Of a DNA stretch of 64,000 nucleotides, positions 45,536 through 55,141 are shown piece by piece. How positions within the stretch are numbered: position 1 is the first letter of the stretch; every line of letters begins with the position of its first letter. Origin of the DNA: Herbidospora mongoliensis. Its GTDB lineage: Bacteria; Actinomycetota; Actinomycetes; Streptosporangiales; Streptosporangiaceae. Under the pieces are notes generated by a model. That model was given only the letters and a program-made list of their open reading frames with translations, ran no database searches and had not been told where the DNA came from. Position numbers and translations under genes: made by a program. The stretch covers positions 496,001 to 560,000 of the forward strand of contig NZ_BBXD01000011.1 of the NCBI RefSeq assembly GCF_001570545.1, given 5' to 3'.

Positions 45536-46996
45536 CTAACGCTTGAGGAAGGGCGCCATCCAGTCGGGGGTGACCTCGGCGGCGAACGCGGCCGCCTGGG
45601 TCTCTCCGGCGTCGATCGCCTTGTAGCCGCCGCTGCCCGCGCCGACTCCGGCGATCACGGTCACCAGTCCGGCGCGGCGCTGGAACCACGTCTGCCGGAT
45701 GGTCCAGCCGACCACGGCCCGGCGTTCGACGACCGCCTGGGCCCGGCGCAGTGAGCCCGATCGGACCGACAGCCGGGTGCCGTCGTAGGTGTGGCCGAGC
45801 GACCGGTATCGGTCGAGGCCGAGCGCGATTCCGGCCACGGCCAGGACGGTGGCGATGACACCGATGATGGTGTGGCCCAGGACGTACAAAACCAGGGCCG
45901 AAACCGCCCACGGCGCGATGGCCCGGAACAGGCGGCGACGGCGGGCGGCGGGCGGATGGGGGCGCAGCGCCTCGCTGAACGGGCCGACGGCCTCGGCGGC
46001 GATGTCGTCGACGGCGGCGCGGGGGGCCACCGGCAGGAGCTGGCCGCGGGTCTCGGAGTCGCCGAGACCGGTCACCACGGCCCACAGACGGGCCACCCCG
46101 GCCTGGCGCTCCAACGGGCTCTCGGCGATCTCGTAGCCGCGGATGCGGCGGCGTTCGAGGGAGACCACGCGCCGGTTGACGAGGCCGCGCTCGGCGACCA
46201 GGTGGTCGCCCCGGCCGAACAGCACGAAGTTCCAGTTGAAGACGGCGTACATGGCCGCGCCGAGGAAGGGCATCAGCACGACCAGCGCGACCGCGCCACC
46301 GATGAGCAGCAGCGGGTGGCCCCAGAGCCACGAGCCGACCGCCACCGCGTCGTCTTCGTCGAGCCCGAGCTCGCCGCCCCACTGGAACGCCAGGCCGACC
46401 ACACCGGCGACCAGGGCGAACGGGGTGAACAGGAAGGCGCCGGACAGCGGGCCGTAGCGCAGCCACGCCTTCGGAGCCCGCAGGAACACGTGGTCGTGCG
46501 GGGCGGCGACGGGCTGCTCCCGCTCTTCCTGGGTGGCGACGCCGTGGCGGGCCAGCAGCACCGCGCGCAGCCGCTCGGCCTCCTCGACGGTGATGCCGTC
46601 GAGCTCGCCCTCCTGCTTGTCGCCGCCGGCGCCGGTGTCGAGCTTCAGCACGGCCAGGCCGAGCAGCCGGTGGAGGAACGGGGTGGTGACGTCGACCCCC
46701 CGGATCCGCTCCAGCGGGATGACGCGGGTGGAGCGGCCGATGAAGGCGCGGGAGAGTTCCAGCCGGCCGCCGGTGATGGTGTAGGAGAAGGTGGCCCAGC
46801 GCACCACGGCGTACAGGACCGATCCGGCGACGCCGAACGCGGCCCAGATGAAGGAGCGCGGCGAGAACCCCCCGGCGACCAGCACACCCGCGAGCGGGAT
46901 GAGCAGCGAGGGCAGCACCCGGATCGGGTCGATCAGCAGCAGTCGCGGACTGAGCCGGACGGCCTCGGGCACCGGCTCCTGGAAGGAGACGCTCAC
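45536..46996 (-). CDS. PH-domain (bPH2/DUF304) membrane protein, YdbT-like
   Basis: 486 residues with four or more hydrophobic helices and repeated bacterial PH domains (TITGGRLELSRAFIGRSTRVIPLERIRGVDV; LVAERGLVNRRVVSLERRRIRGYEI; TRLSVRSGSLRRAQAVVERRAVVGW). The GTG start overlaps the stop of the smaller PH protein by four bases. In Bacilli, YdbS/YdbT homologues relate to resistance to membrane-active bacteriocins; here the role is unknown. Confidence 0.88.
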   Translation of the reverse strand: MSVSFQEPVPEAVRLSPRLLLIDPIRVLPSLLIPLAGVLVAGGFSPRSFIWAAFGVAGSVLYAVVRWATFSYTITGGRLELSRAFIGRSTRVIPLERIRGVDVTTPFLHRLLGLAVLKLDTGAGGDKQEGELDGITVEEAERLRAVLLARHGVATQEEREQPVAAPHDHVFLRAPKAWLRYGPLSGAFLFTPFALVAGVVGLAFQWGGELGLDEDDAVAVGSWLWGHPLLLIGGAVALVVLMPFLGAAMYAVFNWNFVLFGRGDHLVAERGLVNRRVVSLERRRIRGYEIAESPLERQAGVARLWAVVTGLGDSETRGQLLPVAPRAAVDDIAAEAVGPFSEALRPHPPAARRRRLFRAIAPWAVSALVLYVLGHTIIGVIATVLAVAGIALGLDRYRSLGHTYDGTRLSVRSGSLRRAQAVVERRAVVGWTIRQTWFQRRAGLVTVIAGVGAGSGGYKAIDAGETQAAAFAAEVTPDWMAPFLKR

Positions 46997-47502
46997 GTGG
47001 CGTCGTCCCGGAGTTCCTGGGCCCGGCGCGACAGCTCTTCGGCCAGCCGAGCGGCCACCTCGTAGTCGAGCCCCTTGATGGTGGACGACCCCGCGTAGGA
47101 CGCCGTGCGGATCTCCACCGTCGCCAGCCCGAAGAAGCGCTCCAGCCAGCCCTGCGCCTTGTCCACGGTCTGGATGCGGGACACCGGCACGAACACCCAC
47201 TCGCGCGACAGCCAGCCCGACCGGGCGTAGACGACGTCGGCGGCCAGTTCCCAGCGGTGCACCGCGAACCGGACGACCGGCTCGGCGAGCACGAACGGCA
47301 CCGTCACCAGGCCGAGCACCAGCCCGGCCACCCAGGTGCGGTCGAGCAGCCACTGGGGCAGGAACTCCCAGCCCGTCATCCACATGGACAGCAGCACCAG
47401 GCCGCCCACCAGCAGGACCGTCACGATGACGGCCTCCGCGAACCACAACGACCTGGCCCTCGGCGACACCTGGTTGGCGGGGTCACGCAACGCGTCACGC
47501 AT
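46993..47502 (-). CDS. PH-domain (bPH2/DUF304) membrane protein, YdbS-like
   Basis: 169 residues with two N-terminal helices (AVIVTVLLVGGLVLLSMWMTGW; WVAGLVLGLVTVPFVLAEPVV) and one bPH2 domain (WELAADVVYARSGWLSREWVFVPVSRIQTVD, FFGLATVEIRTASYAG). Forms an operon with the larger PH protein downstream. ATG 47502. Upstream 238 bases separate it from the divergent PEBP lipoprotein gene and contain a 10-bp inverted repeat with a 23-base loop (47596-47605 and 47629-47638) of unknown role. Confidence 0.88.
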   Translation of the reverse strand: MRDALRDPANQVSPRARSLWFAEAVIVTVLLVGGLVLLSMWMTGWEFLPQWLLDRTWVAGLVLGLVTVPFVLAEPVVRFAVHRWELAADVVYARSGWLSREWVFVPVSRIQTVDKAQGWLERFFGLATVEIRTASYAGSSTIKGLDYEVAARLAEELSRRAQELRDDAT

Positions 47503-47740
47503 CTGGCATCACGAGTCCACCCTAAATCGTCGGGATGTGCCATTGGTCACCACCCAACCCGGGCTTGAAGATTTCTACCGGCGAGTACCCGTTCCCCACC
47601 CGAACCATAGGAATCCCAGGTCACACGGGTTCGGGTGGTGGGGCCGGTCGAACGAACCCGGCGTTTGTGGAGTTTCTTCTCGCGATGGATCATCGCGATC
47701 CGGTCGGCGCACCAGCGGGATCCGCGTAGCATCATCGGGC

Positions 47741-48298
47741 ATGGGGTCGCTGACGAAGTCCGTTCGCACGCGCCGAGCCGCTCTCATACCGGCGGCAGTC
47801 GCGGCGCTGACGGCATCGGCCTCGGGCTGCGGGATCGTGGGCGGCGGTTCGCCCGCCAACCTCGACGTGATCAGTGTGTCGAGCCCGCAGTTCCGTGACG
47901 GCGACCCACTGCCGTCTGGCTACTCGTGCAAGGGAGACCTGGGCAATCCGCCCCTCCGCTGGTCGGGTACGTCGGGCGCCAAGTCGGTGGCCCTCGTGGT
48001 CGACGACAACGCCGACGGCGAGAAAGCGATGGTGCACTGGGTGGTCTTCAACATCGAGCCCGACACCACCGAACTCGCGGAGAACAGCACCCCCCGGGGT
48101 GCACGGCAGGGGCAGACTACTGATGGAAAAGTCGGATATGTGCCCCCATGCCGACCCGAAGACAGCTACCGTTTCACCGTCTACGCCCTGAGCAAGAAGC
48201 TGGACCTCCCGCAGGGCGCTCCCCTCTCGGAGAGTCTGGCCACCATCGCGTCGCACACCATCGCCCGAGGTCGCCTCACGGCGGCTGACATCGAGTGA
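47741..48298 (+). CDS. YbhB/YbcL-family PEBP lipoprotein
   Basis: 185 residues. Lipoprotein signal ending SASGC at about residue 29, then a phosphatidylethanolamine-binding-protein (Raf-kinase-inhibitor-like) domain: ISVSSPQFRDGDPLPSGYSCKG, KSVALVVDDNAD, MVHWVVFNI, GYVPPCRPEDSYRFTVYAL. Ligand unknown. ATG 47741 has no strong ribosome binding site; the GTG/ATG choice does not change the signal peptide. Confidence 0.88.
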   Translation: MGSLTKSVRTRRAALIPAAVAALTASASGCGIVGGGSPANLDVISVSSPQFRDGDPLPSGYSCKGDLGNPPLRWSGTSGAKSVALVVDDNADGEKAMVHWVVFNIEPDTTELAENSTPRGARQGQTTDGKVGYVPPCRPEDSYRFTVYALSKKLDLPQGAPLSESLATIASHTIARGRLTAADIE

Positions 48299-48483
48299 CA
48301 TGCTGATGACCGGAAGTAGTAGTGGTGTACCAATCTTCGCCTAGGGTGTGACAACGGTCATTGCGGTCGAGGAGAATCGGATCCTGAATTGCTGAGCGCA
48401 GGTGATCACAGGGGGCAGGTCGCGTCGATGGCCGCGCGATCTCACCGGCGCCGCTGGAAGGCCATGGCCTTGAGGGTGGTGCT

Positions 48484-49986
48484 ATGACCGCGGTCATTTT
48501 GGGCCTTGTCGCCGTTGTCCTGTTGGTGCTGATAGTGGTGGCGCTGGGCATGCGGTCGATGAACCGGAGAGAGAGCGCGCTCTCCTCCGAGCGCATCAAG
48601 GCGATGGCCGAGGGCGCCGCGAAGAAGAAGGGCAGCCGGCCGGCCGAGGAGACGTTCTTCGAGAGTTTTCCCGAGGGTTTCGACGCATTCGAAGAGCCGT
48701 CGAAGAAGCCGCCGGTCAAACCGGCCGCCAAACCGGCTGGGCCGCCCCGTCCGGGCAGCCGCCAGGGCGCCAAGCCCCAGCAGCGCGGCGGCAAGCAGCC
48801 CGCGGGCGCCGGTGTCGGTGCCCCCCGGGGCAAGCGCGGCGTCGACGAGTGGGGTTCCAACGACGACTACGACGACGACTACTGGTCGCGCGTACGCGCC
48901 GACGACGGTGCGTTCGGCGGCACCATCAGGCAGCGCATGGCCACCCCCCGTCCGGTCGAGCCCGAAGCCGCTCCCTCCCCCGCCCCATCGGGCGCCGTCG
49001 ACCCGAACGCCGCGACCGTCCAGGGTTTCCTCCCTCAGCGTCCGGCCGCCGCGCAGCCGCCCGTCCAGGCCGCTCCCGTTCCCGGCGTCGTGACCCCGAT
49101 CGCGGCCACGCTCACCCCGGGTGTGGTCACCCCGATCACCGGCCCCCTCAACACGGGCACGCCGTCCAACGGCTTCTTCTCGCCCGATACCGGCCGGGTC
49201 GACGGACTGCGCGCCACCCCTTCCTCACAGCTGGCCGAGCAGAAGACAGTCACCTTCTCCGCCCCGACCCCCGATCTGAACAGCCCCGCGACCGGCCCGT
49301 TCACCCCGCCGGGCGCCTCGACCGACCCCTTCTCCGCGGGTCCGTCGACCGGCATGTTCGAGAGTCGGCCGGGCGCCTACGACCCGCCGGCGACGGGATC
49401 GTTCCCCAATCGTCCGGGCTACGACACCGGCTACGGCAGCGGTTCCTTCCCCGCTCCGCCGCAGCCCGAGCCGATCCCGCCGGCCTATCCCGAGCCTTCG
49501 GGCTGGGCCGTCCAGCCCGCCCCGAACTACCCGCAGCCGCCGGCCGCGACCCCCCCGGCGTGGGGCGGCGGCGGCGACGTGTTCGACGAGCCCCAGGCTC
49601 CCCGTCAGGGCAGCGCCTCGACCTGGGCGGCCAGCGACGCCGCGGGCTACCAGATGCCCGCGCCGCCGCCCACCTACAACGACTTCTCGACCGGCGCCTA
49701 CCAGACCGGCAACCTGCCGGCGGTTCCGCCACCCGGGTCCTACGAGGTCAGCGCCGGCTGGGCGACCATCGACGACTCCGACTCGGTGACCGGCTACGGC
49801 TACGACCAGCAGGGTTACCCCGCCGAAGCCGCCCCGCCCGCCCCGCCCGCCCCGCCGCAGAACACCGGCGGCAGCTGGCCCTCCTACGACGAGCTCTATC
49901 CCGAGCAGACCACCCGCAGCGGTGGCGGCCGGCGCGGCACCCACCGCGGCAACCCGGAGACCGACCAACCCGACTATTACCGCTGA
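48484..49986 (+). CDS. Single-pass membrane protein with long disordered Pro-rich tail
   Basis: 500 residues. An N-terminal helix (residues 3-24, VILGLVAVVLLVLIVVALGM) is followed by a basic stretch, an acidic Phe-rich patch (ETFFESFPEGFDAFEE) and about 400 low-complexity residues rich in Pro, Gly, Tyr and Ala. Short TGxF-like repeats recur (ATGPF, STGMF, ATGSF, STGAY). No catalytic domain is visible; possibly a scaffold at the cell envelope. ATG 48484 has GAGGGTGG upstream. The 185 bases before it hold no gene I recognise. Confidence 0.75.
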   Translation: MTAVILGLVAVVLLVLIVVALGMRSMNRRESALSSERIKAMAEGAAKKKGSRPAEETFFESFPEGFDAFEEPSKKPPVKPAAKPAGPPRPGSRQGAKPQQRGGKQPAGAGVGAPRGKRGVDEWGSNDDYDDDYWSRVRADDGAFGGTIRQRMATPRPVEPEAAPSPAPSGAVDPNAATVQGFLPQRPAAAQPPVQAAPVPGVVTPIAATLTPGVVTPITGPLNTGTPSNGFFSPDTGRVDGLRATPSSQLAEQKTVTFSAPTPDLNSPATGPFTPPGASTDPFSAGPSTGMFESRPGAYDPPATGSFPNRPGYDTGYGSGSFPAPPQPEPIPPAYPEPSGWAVQPAPNYPQPPAATPPAWGGGGDVFDEPQAPRQGSASTWAASDAAGYQMPAPPPTYNDFSTGAYQTGNLPAVPPPGSYEVSAGWATIDDSDSVTGYGYDQQGYPAEAAPPAPPAPPQNTGGSWPSYDELYPEQTTRSGGGRRGTHRGNPETDQPDYYR

Positions 49987-50036
49987 TTCCCCCGTCCGTG
50001 TAGGCCCCCTGGCTGACCTTGGCATAAGGTCGCCGC

Positions 50037-52211
50037 ATGACCGGGGGTAACAGTTCGACTACGCAGCGCTTCCTTGACGTGCTGCGACATGACGTTCCGG
50101 CCTCGCTCGTGGTGTTCCTGGTGGCGGTTCCGCTGTCGCTGGGCATCGCGGTCGCGTCCGGGGCGCCGATCGCGGCCGGGCTGGTGGCGGCGATCGTCGG
50201 CGGCATCGTGGCGGGCGCGCTGGGCGGTTCCGTCGTCCAGGTGAGCGGCCCGGCGGCCGGACTGTCGCTGGTGGTGGCCGATCTCGTCCAGGTGTACGGC
50301 TGGCGGGCCACCTGCGCCATCACACTCGCGGCCGGGCTCCTGCAGATCGTTCTCGGCGCGTTCCGGGTGGCCAGGGCCGCCCTGGGGGTCTCCCCCGCCG
50401 TCATCCACGGCATGCTGGCCGGGGTCGGCGTCGTCATCGCGCTCTCGCAGCTCCACATCGTGCTGGGCGGCAGCCCGCAGCGCTCCGCGCTCGACAACCT
50501 GCTCGAGGTCCCGGCCCAGGTGGCCGGCCTCCACGGCGACGCGGTGAGGGTGGGCCTGGTGACGATCGGCGTGCTGCTGGTCTGGAACCACATCCCCAAG
50601 GTCCGGTTCGTGCCCGCGCCGCTGGCCGCCCTCGCGATCGCCACGCTGACGGCGACGCTGGCGGGCTGGCAGTTCACCAAGGTCGACCTCTCCGGCGGGC
50701 TGGGCCAGCTCGCCGGGCCGATCCTGCCCGCCGGCGACTGGCACGCGATCGCCGCCTCGATCCTGCTGGTGGCCGTGCTCGCCGGGGTCGAGTCGCTGCT
50801 GACCTGCGTGGCCGCCGACCGCATGCACGACGGGCCGCGCGCCGACCTCGACCGGGAGCTGTGCGCGCAGGGCGTCGCCAACGTCGTCTCCGGCGGCCTC
50901 GGCGGCCTGCCGGTGTCGGGCGTGGTGGTCCGCACCACCACCAACGTCCGCGCGGGCGCGCGGACGCGGTGGTCGACGGTGCTCCACGGCGTGTGGGTGC
51001 TGGTCGCCACGGTCGCCTTCGCCTCGGCGCTCGGGCTGATCCCGATGGAGGCGCTGGCCGCGCTGCTGCTGTTCATCGGCGTGAAGATGGTCAACCTGGG
51101 CACCGCGCGCGGGCTGCGCGGCCACGGCGAGATGCCGATCTACTTCCTGACCATGGGCGCGGTCGTGCTGATCGGGCTGGCCGAGGGCATCGTCATCGGG
51201 CTGGGCCTGGCGGCGCTGCTGTCGCTGCGGCGGCTGACCTGGGTGTCGGTCGAGGTCACCCCCGGCGGCGGGCGCTGGCGGGTCGTGGTGACCGGGTCGC
51301 TCATCTTCATCGGAGTGCCCCGGCTGACCGAGTCGCTGCGCACGATCCCACGCGGCGCCAACGTCGACCTGCTGCTCAACGTCGACTTCATGGACAACGC
51401 GGCGTTCGAGGCGCTGCACAACTGGCGGCTGGAACACGAGCGGGCGGGCGGCACCGTCGACATCGACGAGCTCCACGACAACTGGTACATGGCCGCCGCC
51501 AGCGGGACCCGGGTGTACCCGGCCAAGACTCCGCCCAAGCTCGACTGGACCTGGCTGCCGTGGTCCTACCGGCGGCTTCCGGCGACGGAGGCCGACCTGC
51601 TGGAGGGGACCCGCGAATACCAGCGCCGCACGGCGCCGCTGATCCGGCCGCTGCTGACCATGATGGCGCGCCAGCAGTCGCCGTCCCATCTGTTCATCAC
51701 CTGCGCCGACTCGCGGGTGATGCCGTCGGTCATCACCGCGAGCGGGCCCGGCGACCTCTTCATGGTCCGCAACGTCGGCAACCTCGTGCCGCGGTTCGAG
51801 TCGGTGCCGGCCGACGACTCGGTGGCGGCGGCGATCGAATACGCCGTCGGCGTGCTCGGCGTCTCCACCATCACGGTGTGCGGGCACTCGGGGTGCGGCG
51901 CCATGGCGGCGCTGCTCGGCGAGACGCCGACGGGCCTGACGGCGGTGGGCAACTGGCTGCGCCACGGCCACCACACGGTCGAGCGGTTCGAGGCCGCCCC
52001 GCCCCTCTCCGACGATCCGCCGCTCGACCACCTGTGCCGGATCAACGTGATCCAGCAGCTGGAGAACCTGCGCAGCCATCCGATGGTCGACCGCTTGGAA
52101 CGTGCCGGGAAGCTGGAGCTGTCCGGGCTCTACTTCGACATCGCGACCGCCCGCGTCCACGTGCTCGACGAAGAGGGGTTCACCCCCGTGCCGGAGCTCC
52201 GCACCCTCTGA
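50037..52211 (+). CDS. SulP transporter fused to STAS and beta-carbonic anhydrase domains
   Basis: 724 residues. The N-terminal ~390 are a SulP/SLC26 anion transporter (PASLVVFLVAVPLSLGIAVASG, VSGPAAGLSLVVADL). A STAS domain follows (~405-480, GVPRLTESLRTIPRGANVDLLLNVDFMDNAA region). The C-terminal domain is a beta-carbonic anhydrase with zinc ligands in CADSRVMPS (near 554) and HSGCGAMAAL (near 619). The fusion suggests bicarbonate uptake or efflux coupled to CO2/HCO3- interconversion at the membrane. ATG 50037. Single gene, 50 bases after its neighbour. Confidence 0.94.
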   Translation: MTGGNSSTTQRFLDVLRHDVPASLVVFLVAVPLSLGIAVASGAPIAAGLVAAIVGGIVAGALGGSVVQVSGPAAGLSLVVADLVQVYGWRATCAITLAAGLLQIVLGAFRVARAALGVSPAVIHGMLAGVGVVIALSQLHIVLGGSPQRSALDNLLEVPAQVAGLHGDAVRVGLVTIGVLLVWNHIPKVRFVPAPLAALAIATLTATLAGWQFTKVDLSGGLGQLAGPILPAGDWHAIAASILLVAVLAGVESLLTCVAADRMHDGPRADLDRELCAQGVANVVSGGLGGLPVSGVVVRTTTNVRAGARTRWSTVLHGVWVLVATVAFASALGLIPMEALAALLLFIGVKMVNLGTARGLRGHGEMPIYFLTMGAVVLIGLAEGIVIGLGLAALLSLRRLTWVSVEVTPGGGRWRVVVTGSLIFIGVPRLTESLRTIPRGANVDLLLNVDFMDNAAFEALHNWRLEHERAGGTVDIDELHDNWYMAAASGTRVYPAKTPPKLDWTWLPWSYRRLPATEADLLEGTREYQRRTAPLIRPLLTMMARQQSPSHLFITCADSRVMPSVITASGPGDLFMVRNVGNLVPRFESVPADDSVAAAIEYAVGVLGVSTITVCGHSGCGAMAALLGETPTGLTAVGNWLRHGHHTVERFEAAPPLSDDPPLDHLCRINVIQQLENLRSHPMVDRLERAGKLELSGLYFDIATARVHVLDEEGFTPVPELRTL

Positions 52212-52284
52212 ATTCGCACAGGGTGAAATCGGCCCGTCGTGAAACCCCGCGAACCATTGGTTATCGGGCGCCCAAGATGGGGTC

Positions 52285-53286
52285 ATGAGAATTCTGGTGA
52301 TCGGCGGCTCGGTCTTCCTCGGCCGGGCCCACGTCGAGGAGGCCCTCGCGCGGGGCCACGAGGTGACCTTGTTCAACCGGGGCGTGAGCCGCGCCGACCG
52401 GACCGACGTCGAGGTCGTGCACGGCGACCGCGAGAACCACGACGACCTGGTGCGGCTCGCCGAGGGCCGCACATGGGACGCGATCATCGACGTGTGCGGC
52501 TACACGCCGGCCTCGGTGCTCGACGGGGTGCGGGTGCTGAGCGGGCACGCCGCCCACTACACGTTCATCTCCAGCATCAGCGCCTACAAGGGCTTCCCGA
52601 GTGAGATCGGGGTCAACGAGGAGTCCGAGCAGTTCCTGGGCGACCCCGAGGCGACCGAAGGCGACTACGGCACCGCCAAGTCGGGGTGTGAGCTGGCCGT
52701 CACCCGCCACTTCGACGGGGCGACCCTCATCGTCCAGCCGGGCCTGATCCTCGGCCCGCACGAGAACGTCGGGCGGCTGCCCTGGTGGCTGACCCGCATC
52801 GAGCGCGGCGGCCGGGTGGTGGCGCCAGGGAACCCCGACCGCGAGATGCAGCTCATCGACGCCCGCGACATCGCCGCGTTCACGATCGCGCAGGTCGAGA
52901 AGGGCGCCACCGGCAAGTTCATGACCGGCGGCGTCCCGGCCAACACCACATATGGCCAGTGGCTGCGCGACTGCATCGAGGTGACCGGCTCGGACGCGGA
53001 GCTGGTCTGGGTCGACGACGCCTTCCTGCACGAGCACGACGTGCAGATGTGGACCGAGTTCCCGCTCTGGGCCGACGACAGCATGCCCGGCACCTGGCTG
53101 ACCGACTCGTCGAAGGCGCGGGAGGCCGGGCTGACGTGCCGACCGGTCAGCGAGACCGTGCGGGACACGTGGGAGTGGCTGCGGCACATCCCGGTGGAGG
53201 AACGGGTGTTCGGGGCGCGGTTCCAGCACGGGATCGATCCGGACAAGGAGGCAGCGATCCTGGCCGACTGGGACAAGCGGGCCTGA
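52285..53286 (+). CDS. NAD-dependent epimerase/dehydratase family protein (extended SDR)
   Basis: 333 residues. Rossmann N-terminus RILVIGGSVFLGRAHVEEAL (GGxxFxG variant of the dinucleotide motif), VVHGDRENHDDL, and a C-terminal region with RDIAAFTIAQVEKGATGKFMTGG typical of isomerase-like or reductase-type extended SDRs. The catalytic YxxxK appears as YGTAKSGCE. Substrate unknown. ATG 52285 has no strong Shine-Dalgarno but is the only reasonable start. Confidence 0.88.
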   Translation: MRILVIGGSVFLGRAHVEEALARGHEVTLFNRGVSRADRTDVEVVHGDRENHDDLVRLAEGRTWDAIIDVCGYTPASVLDGVRVLSGHAAHYTFISSISAYKGFPSEIGVNEESEQFLGDPEATEGDYGTAKSGCELAVTRHFDGATLIVQPGLILGPHENVGRLPWWLTRIERGGRVVAPGNPDREMQLIDARDIAAFTIAQVEKGATGKFMTGGVPANTTYGQWLRDCIEVTGSDAELVWVDDAFLHEHDVQMWTEFPLWADDSMPGTWLTDSSKAREAGLTCRPVSETVRDTWEWLRHIPVEERVFGARFQHGIDPDKEAAILADWDKRA

Positions 53287-53389
53287 CGACTTTCCCGGCA
53301 TCCCCACCGAGATGGGAACGGTGCCCCTAGGATTCACGAGCCGCGTTCAGACGGCTACGGCGCGTGACGACTCGGGGAGAAGCGTTTCC

Positions 53390-55138
53390 ATGGCAAGGTC
53401 CATCAAGGGGAATTCCGCCCTTGCCCGGCCCTACCGCGACCTCGTGTGGCTCGCCTATCTGACGCTGCCGGCCGACAGTGGCGAGCGGCGGGTGCTGCTC
53501 GCCCACCGGCTCGCCGCGAAAGCGCTCCTGCGCCGTCCGGGCGACCCCGCCCAGGCACGTCTCGACGTGCTGAAACGGGTGCTGAAGCGGCGTCCCTACC
53601 CGCTCATCGGGTTCGGGCGCCGCCTTGAGGTGGTGCCCGCCGTCGTCCGCAGCGACGAACGCGCCTTCACCGCCGCGCTGGAGGAACTCCCGCCCGCCGC
53701 CCGCGCCGGTTACGCGCTCACCCGGATCGAGGGCCTCGACGCGGGTGAGGCCCGCCGTCTCCTGGCGGCCGCCGGGGTGGCCGAGCCGACGATCGCGCTG
53801 GCGATGATCGAGGCGCTCGACGACGAACACGGCCGCTTCGCCGAGCACCGCCCGGCCGCCGACCCGACGCTGGCCCGCATCTACGGCCGGGGCCCCTCCA
53901 AGGTCCTGATCGCGCTGGCCGCCGTCACCGGCCTGCTCGCCGTCTCCGCCGTCCCCCACCTGCTGGGTCTGTACGACGTCAGCGCCGCCACCGCCGAACC
54001 CGCGTTACCCGAGGTCGGCCGGGTCTCCCCCGGCACCTGGCGGACCACCACCACCCTCGACCTGCGCACCTGGGAACCCCGGGGCGACCTGGCCAACGAC
54101 GACGGCCTGGTCACCCGGGCGGTCCGGGCCTGGCAGGGCGAGGTGACCCCGCAACCGGTGTCGGGCGCGCTGCCCAACCCGCCGGCGGCGCCCCAGCTCC
54201 TGTTCGCCGGGCGGCTCGACGGCACCACGGTCGTACTGCTCCGCGACTCCGGCCGGGTCGCGCGCTATGCCGAGACCGGCCGGTCGCGGTCGCTGGAGGT
54301 GTTCCCCGAGCCCCGGCTGAAGGCCGACGGGTCGAGCCCGCTGAAGCTGTCGGGGGGCCGTTATCTGCTGCCGCCGTGGGTGACCGAGGTGTCGGCGGCC
54401 AACCTGAGCCGGTTGGGCGCCAAGTGGCGGCCGATCGTGGTGACCGGCGGCGTGACCGATCCGGTGCCGCAGGTCATGGCCGGTCCGTGCTGGCGCGGCC
54501 CGGTGCTGCGGCTGCGCGCGCCCTCGGTGGCGCACGGAATGCCGTACACGATGCTTGATCTGGGACGCCTCGCGCTCGCGAACGTGACCCACCAGGCGCC
54601 GCCGCCCGCCGAGGTCAACCGGCTCGGGCCCGAGGAGATCGACGTGTCGCCGGGCGGGTTCAGCGCGTGGGCCCATCTGTCGTGCGCGCTGCCGTTCCCC
54701 CCGGCCGAGGCCGAGGCGGCCTCGGCCTGGGAGTTCTGGTCCGGCGAACTGCCGGAGGCGGCGCGGGCGCGGTGGATGTGCGCCCGGTTCGCCAACGCCG
54801 ACGGCACGAGTTCCGTGCGCGGCGTCCTCGCCGTCGCCACCCCCGGCCAGACCGTGACCATCCCGACCGGCAGCCTGGCCGGCACGTGGGACTGCAGCCG
54901 GTTGAAGCGCCACCTGGTGTCGGCGACGTGGTGGCAGGCGCCGTCCGGGCAGTGGTACTACCTGGTCGGGGGGAGCCGCGACGTCCCCCGGATCACGGTG
55001 ACCGGTCCTACGGTGAAGGACGTCCTGGCCGGACGCGGACTGGTCGCCGCGCTCGGGCCGAAGGGCGGCACCCAGCCGGTCGGCGAGGTCACCGTGGACG
55101 TGGGGGCGACGACCGTCCTGCGCGAGACGAGCCCCTGA
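53390..55138 (+). CDS. Membrane-anchored protein with N-terminal sigma-factor-like region
   Basis: 582 residues. The first ~150 resemble an ECF sigma factor: a region-2-like helix (RPYRDLVWLAYLTLPADSGE) and region 4 (FTAALEELPPAARAGYALTR, GLDAGEARRLLAAAGV). A hydrophobic helix follows (KVLIALAAVTGLLAVSAVPHLLGLY, ~residues 170-195), then ~380 residues predicted outside the membrane with several cysteines. The promoter-binding region 2 looks degenerate, so it may not be an active sigma factor. It may link an outside signal to the transcription machinery. ATG 53390, GGGGAGA ten bases upstream. Function unknown. Confidence 0.7.
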   Translation: MARSIKGNSALARPYRDLVWLAYLTLPADSGERRVLLAHRLAAKALLRRPGDPAQARLDVLKRVLKRRPYPLIGFGRRLEVVPAVVRSDERAFTAALEELPPAARAGYALTRIEGLDAGEARRLLAAAGVAEPTIALAMIEALDDEHGRFAEHRPAADPTLARIYGRGPSKVLIALAAVTGLLAVSAVPHLLGLYDVSAATAEPALPEVGRVSPGTWRTTTTLDLRTWEPRGDLANDDGLVTRAVRAWQGEVTPQPVSGALPNPPAAPQLLFAGRLDGTTVVLLRDSGRVARYAETGRSRSLEVFPEPRLKADGSSPLKLSGGRYLLPPWVTEVSAANLSRLGAKWRPIVVTGGVTDPVPQVMAGPCWRGPVLRLRAPSVAHGMPYTMLDLGRLALANVTHQAPPPAEVNRLGPEEIDVSPGGFSAWAHLSCALPFPPAEAEAASAWEFWSGELPEAARARWMCARFANADGTSSVRGVLAVATPGQTVTIPTGSLAGTWDCSRLKRHLVSATWWQAPSGQWYYLVGGSRDVPRITVTGPTVKDVLAGRGLVAALGPKGGTQPVGEVTVDVGATTVLRETSP

Positions 55139-55141
55139 CAT

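Noticed and set aside
47596-47638. 10-bp inverted repeat CCACCCGAAC/GTTCGGGTGG between divergent genes
   Set aside because: The 23-base loop is large for an operator and there is no transcript ending there; left as a note only.
48299-48483. Possible riboswitch in the leader of the disordered membrane protein gene
   Set aside because: I looked for ydaO-type or other actinobacterial riboswitch cores and found no convincing conserved stems; only ordinary GC-rich sequence.
49820-49862. Short tandem GCCCCGCCC-like repeat
   Set aside because: It encodes the APPAPPAPP run of the disordered tail and is explained by coding low complexity.
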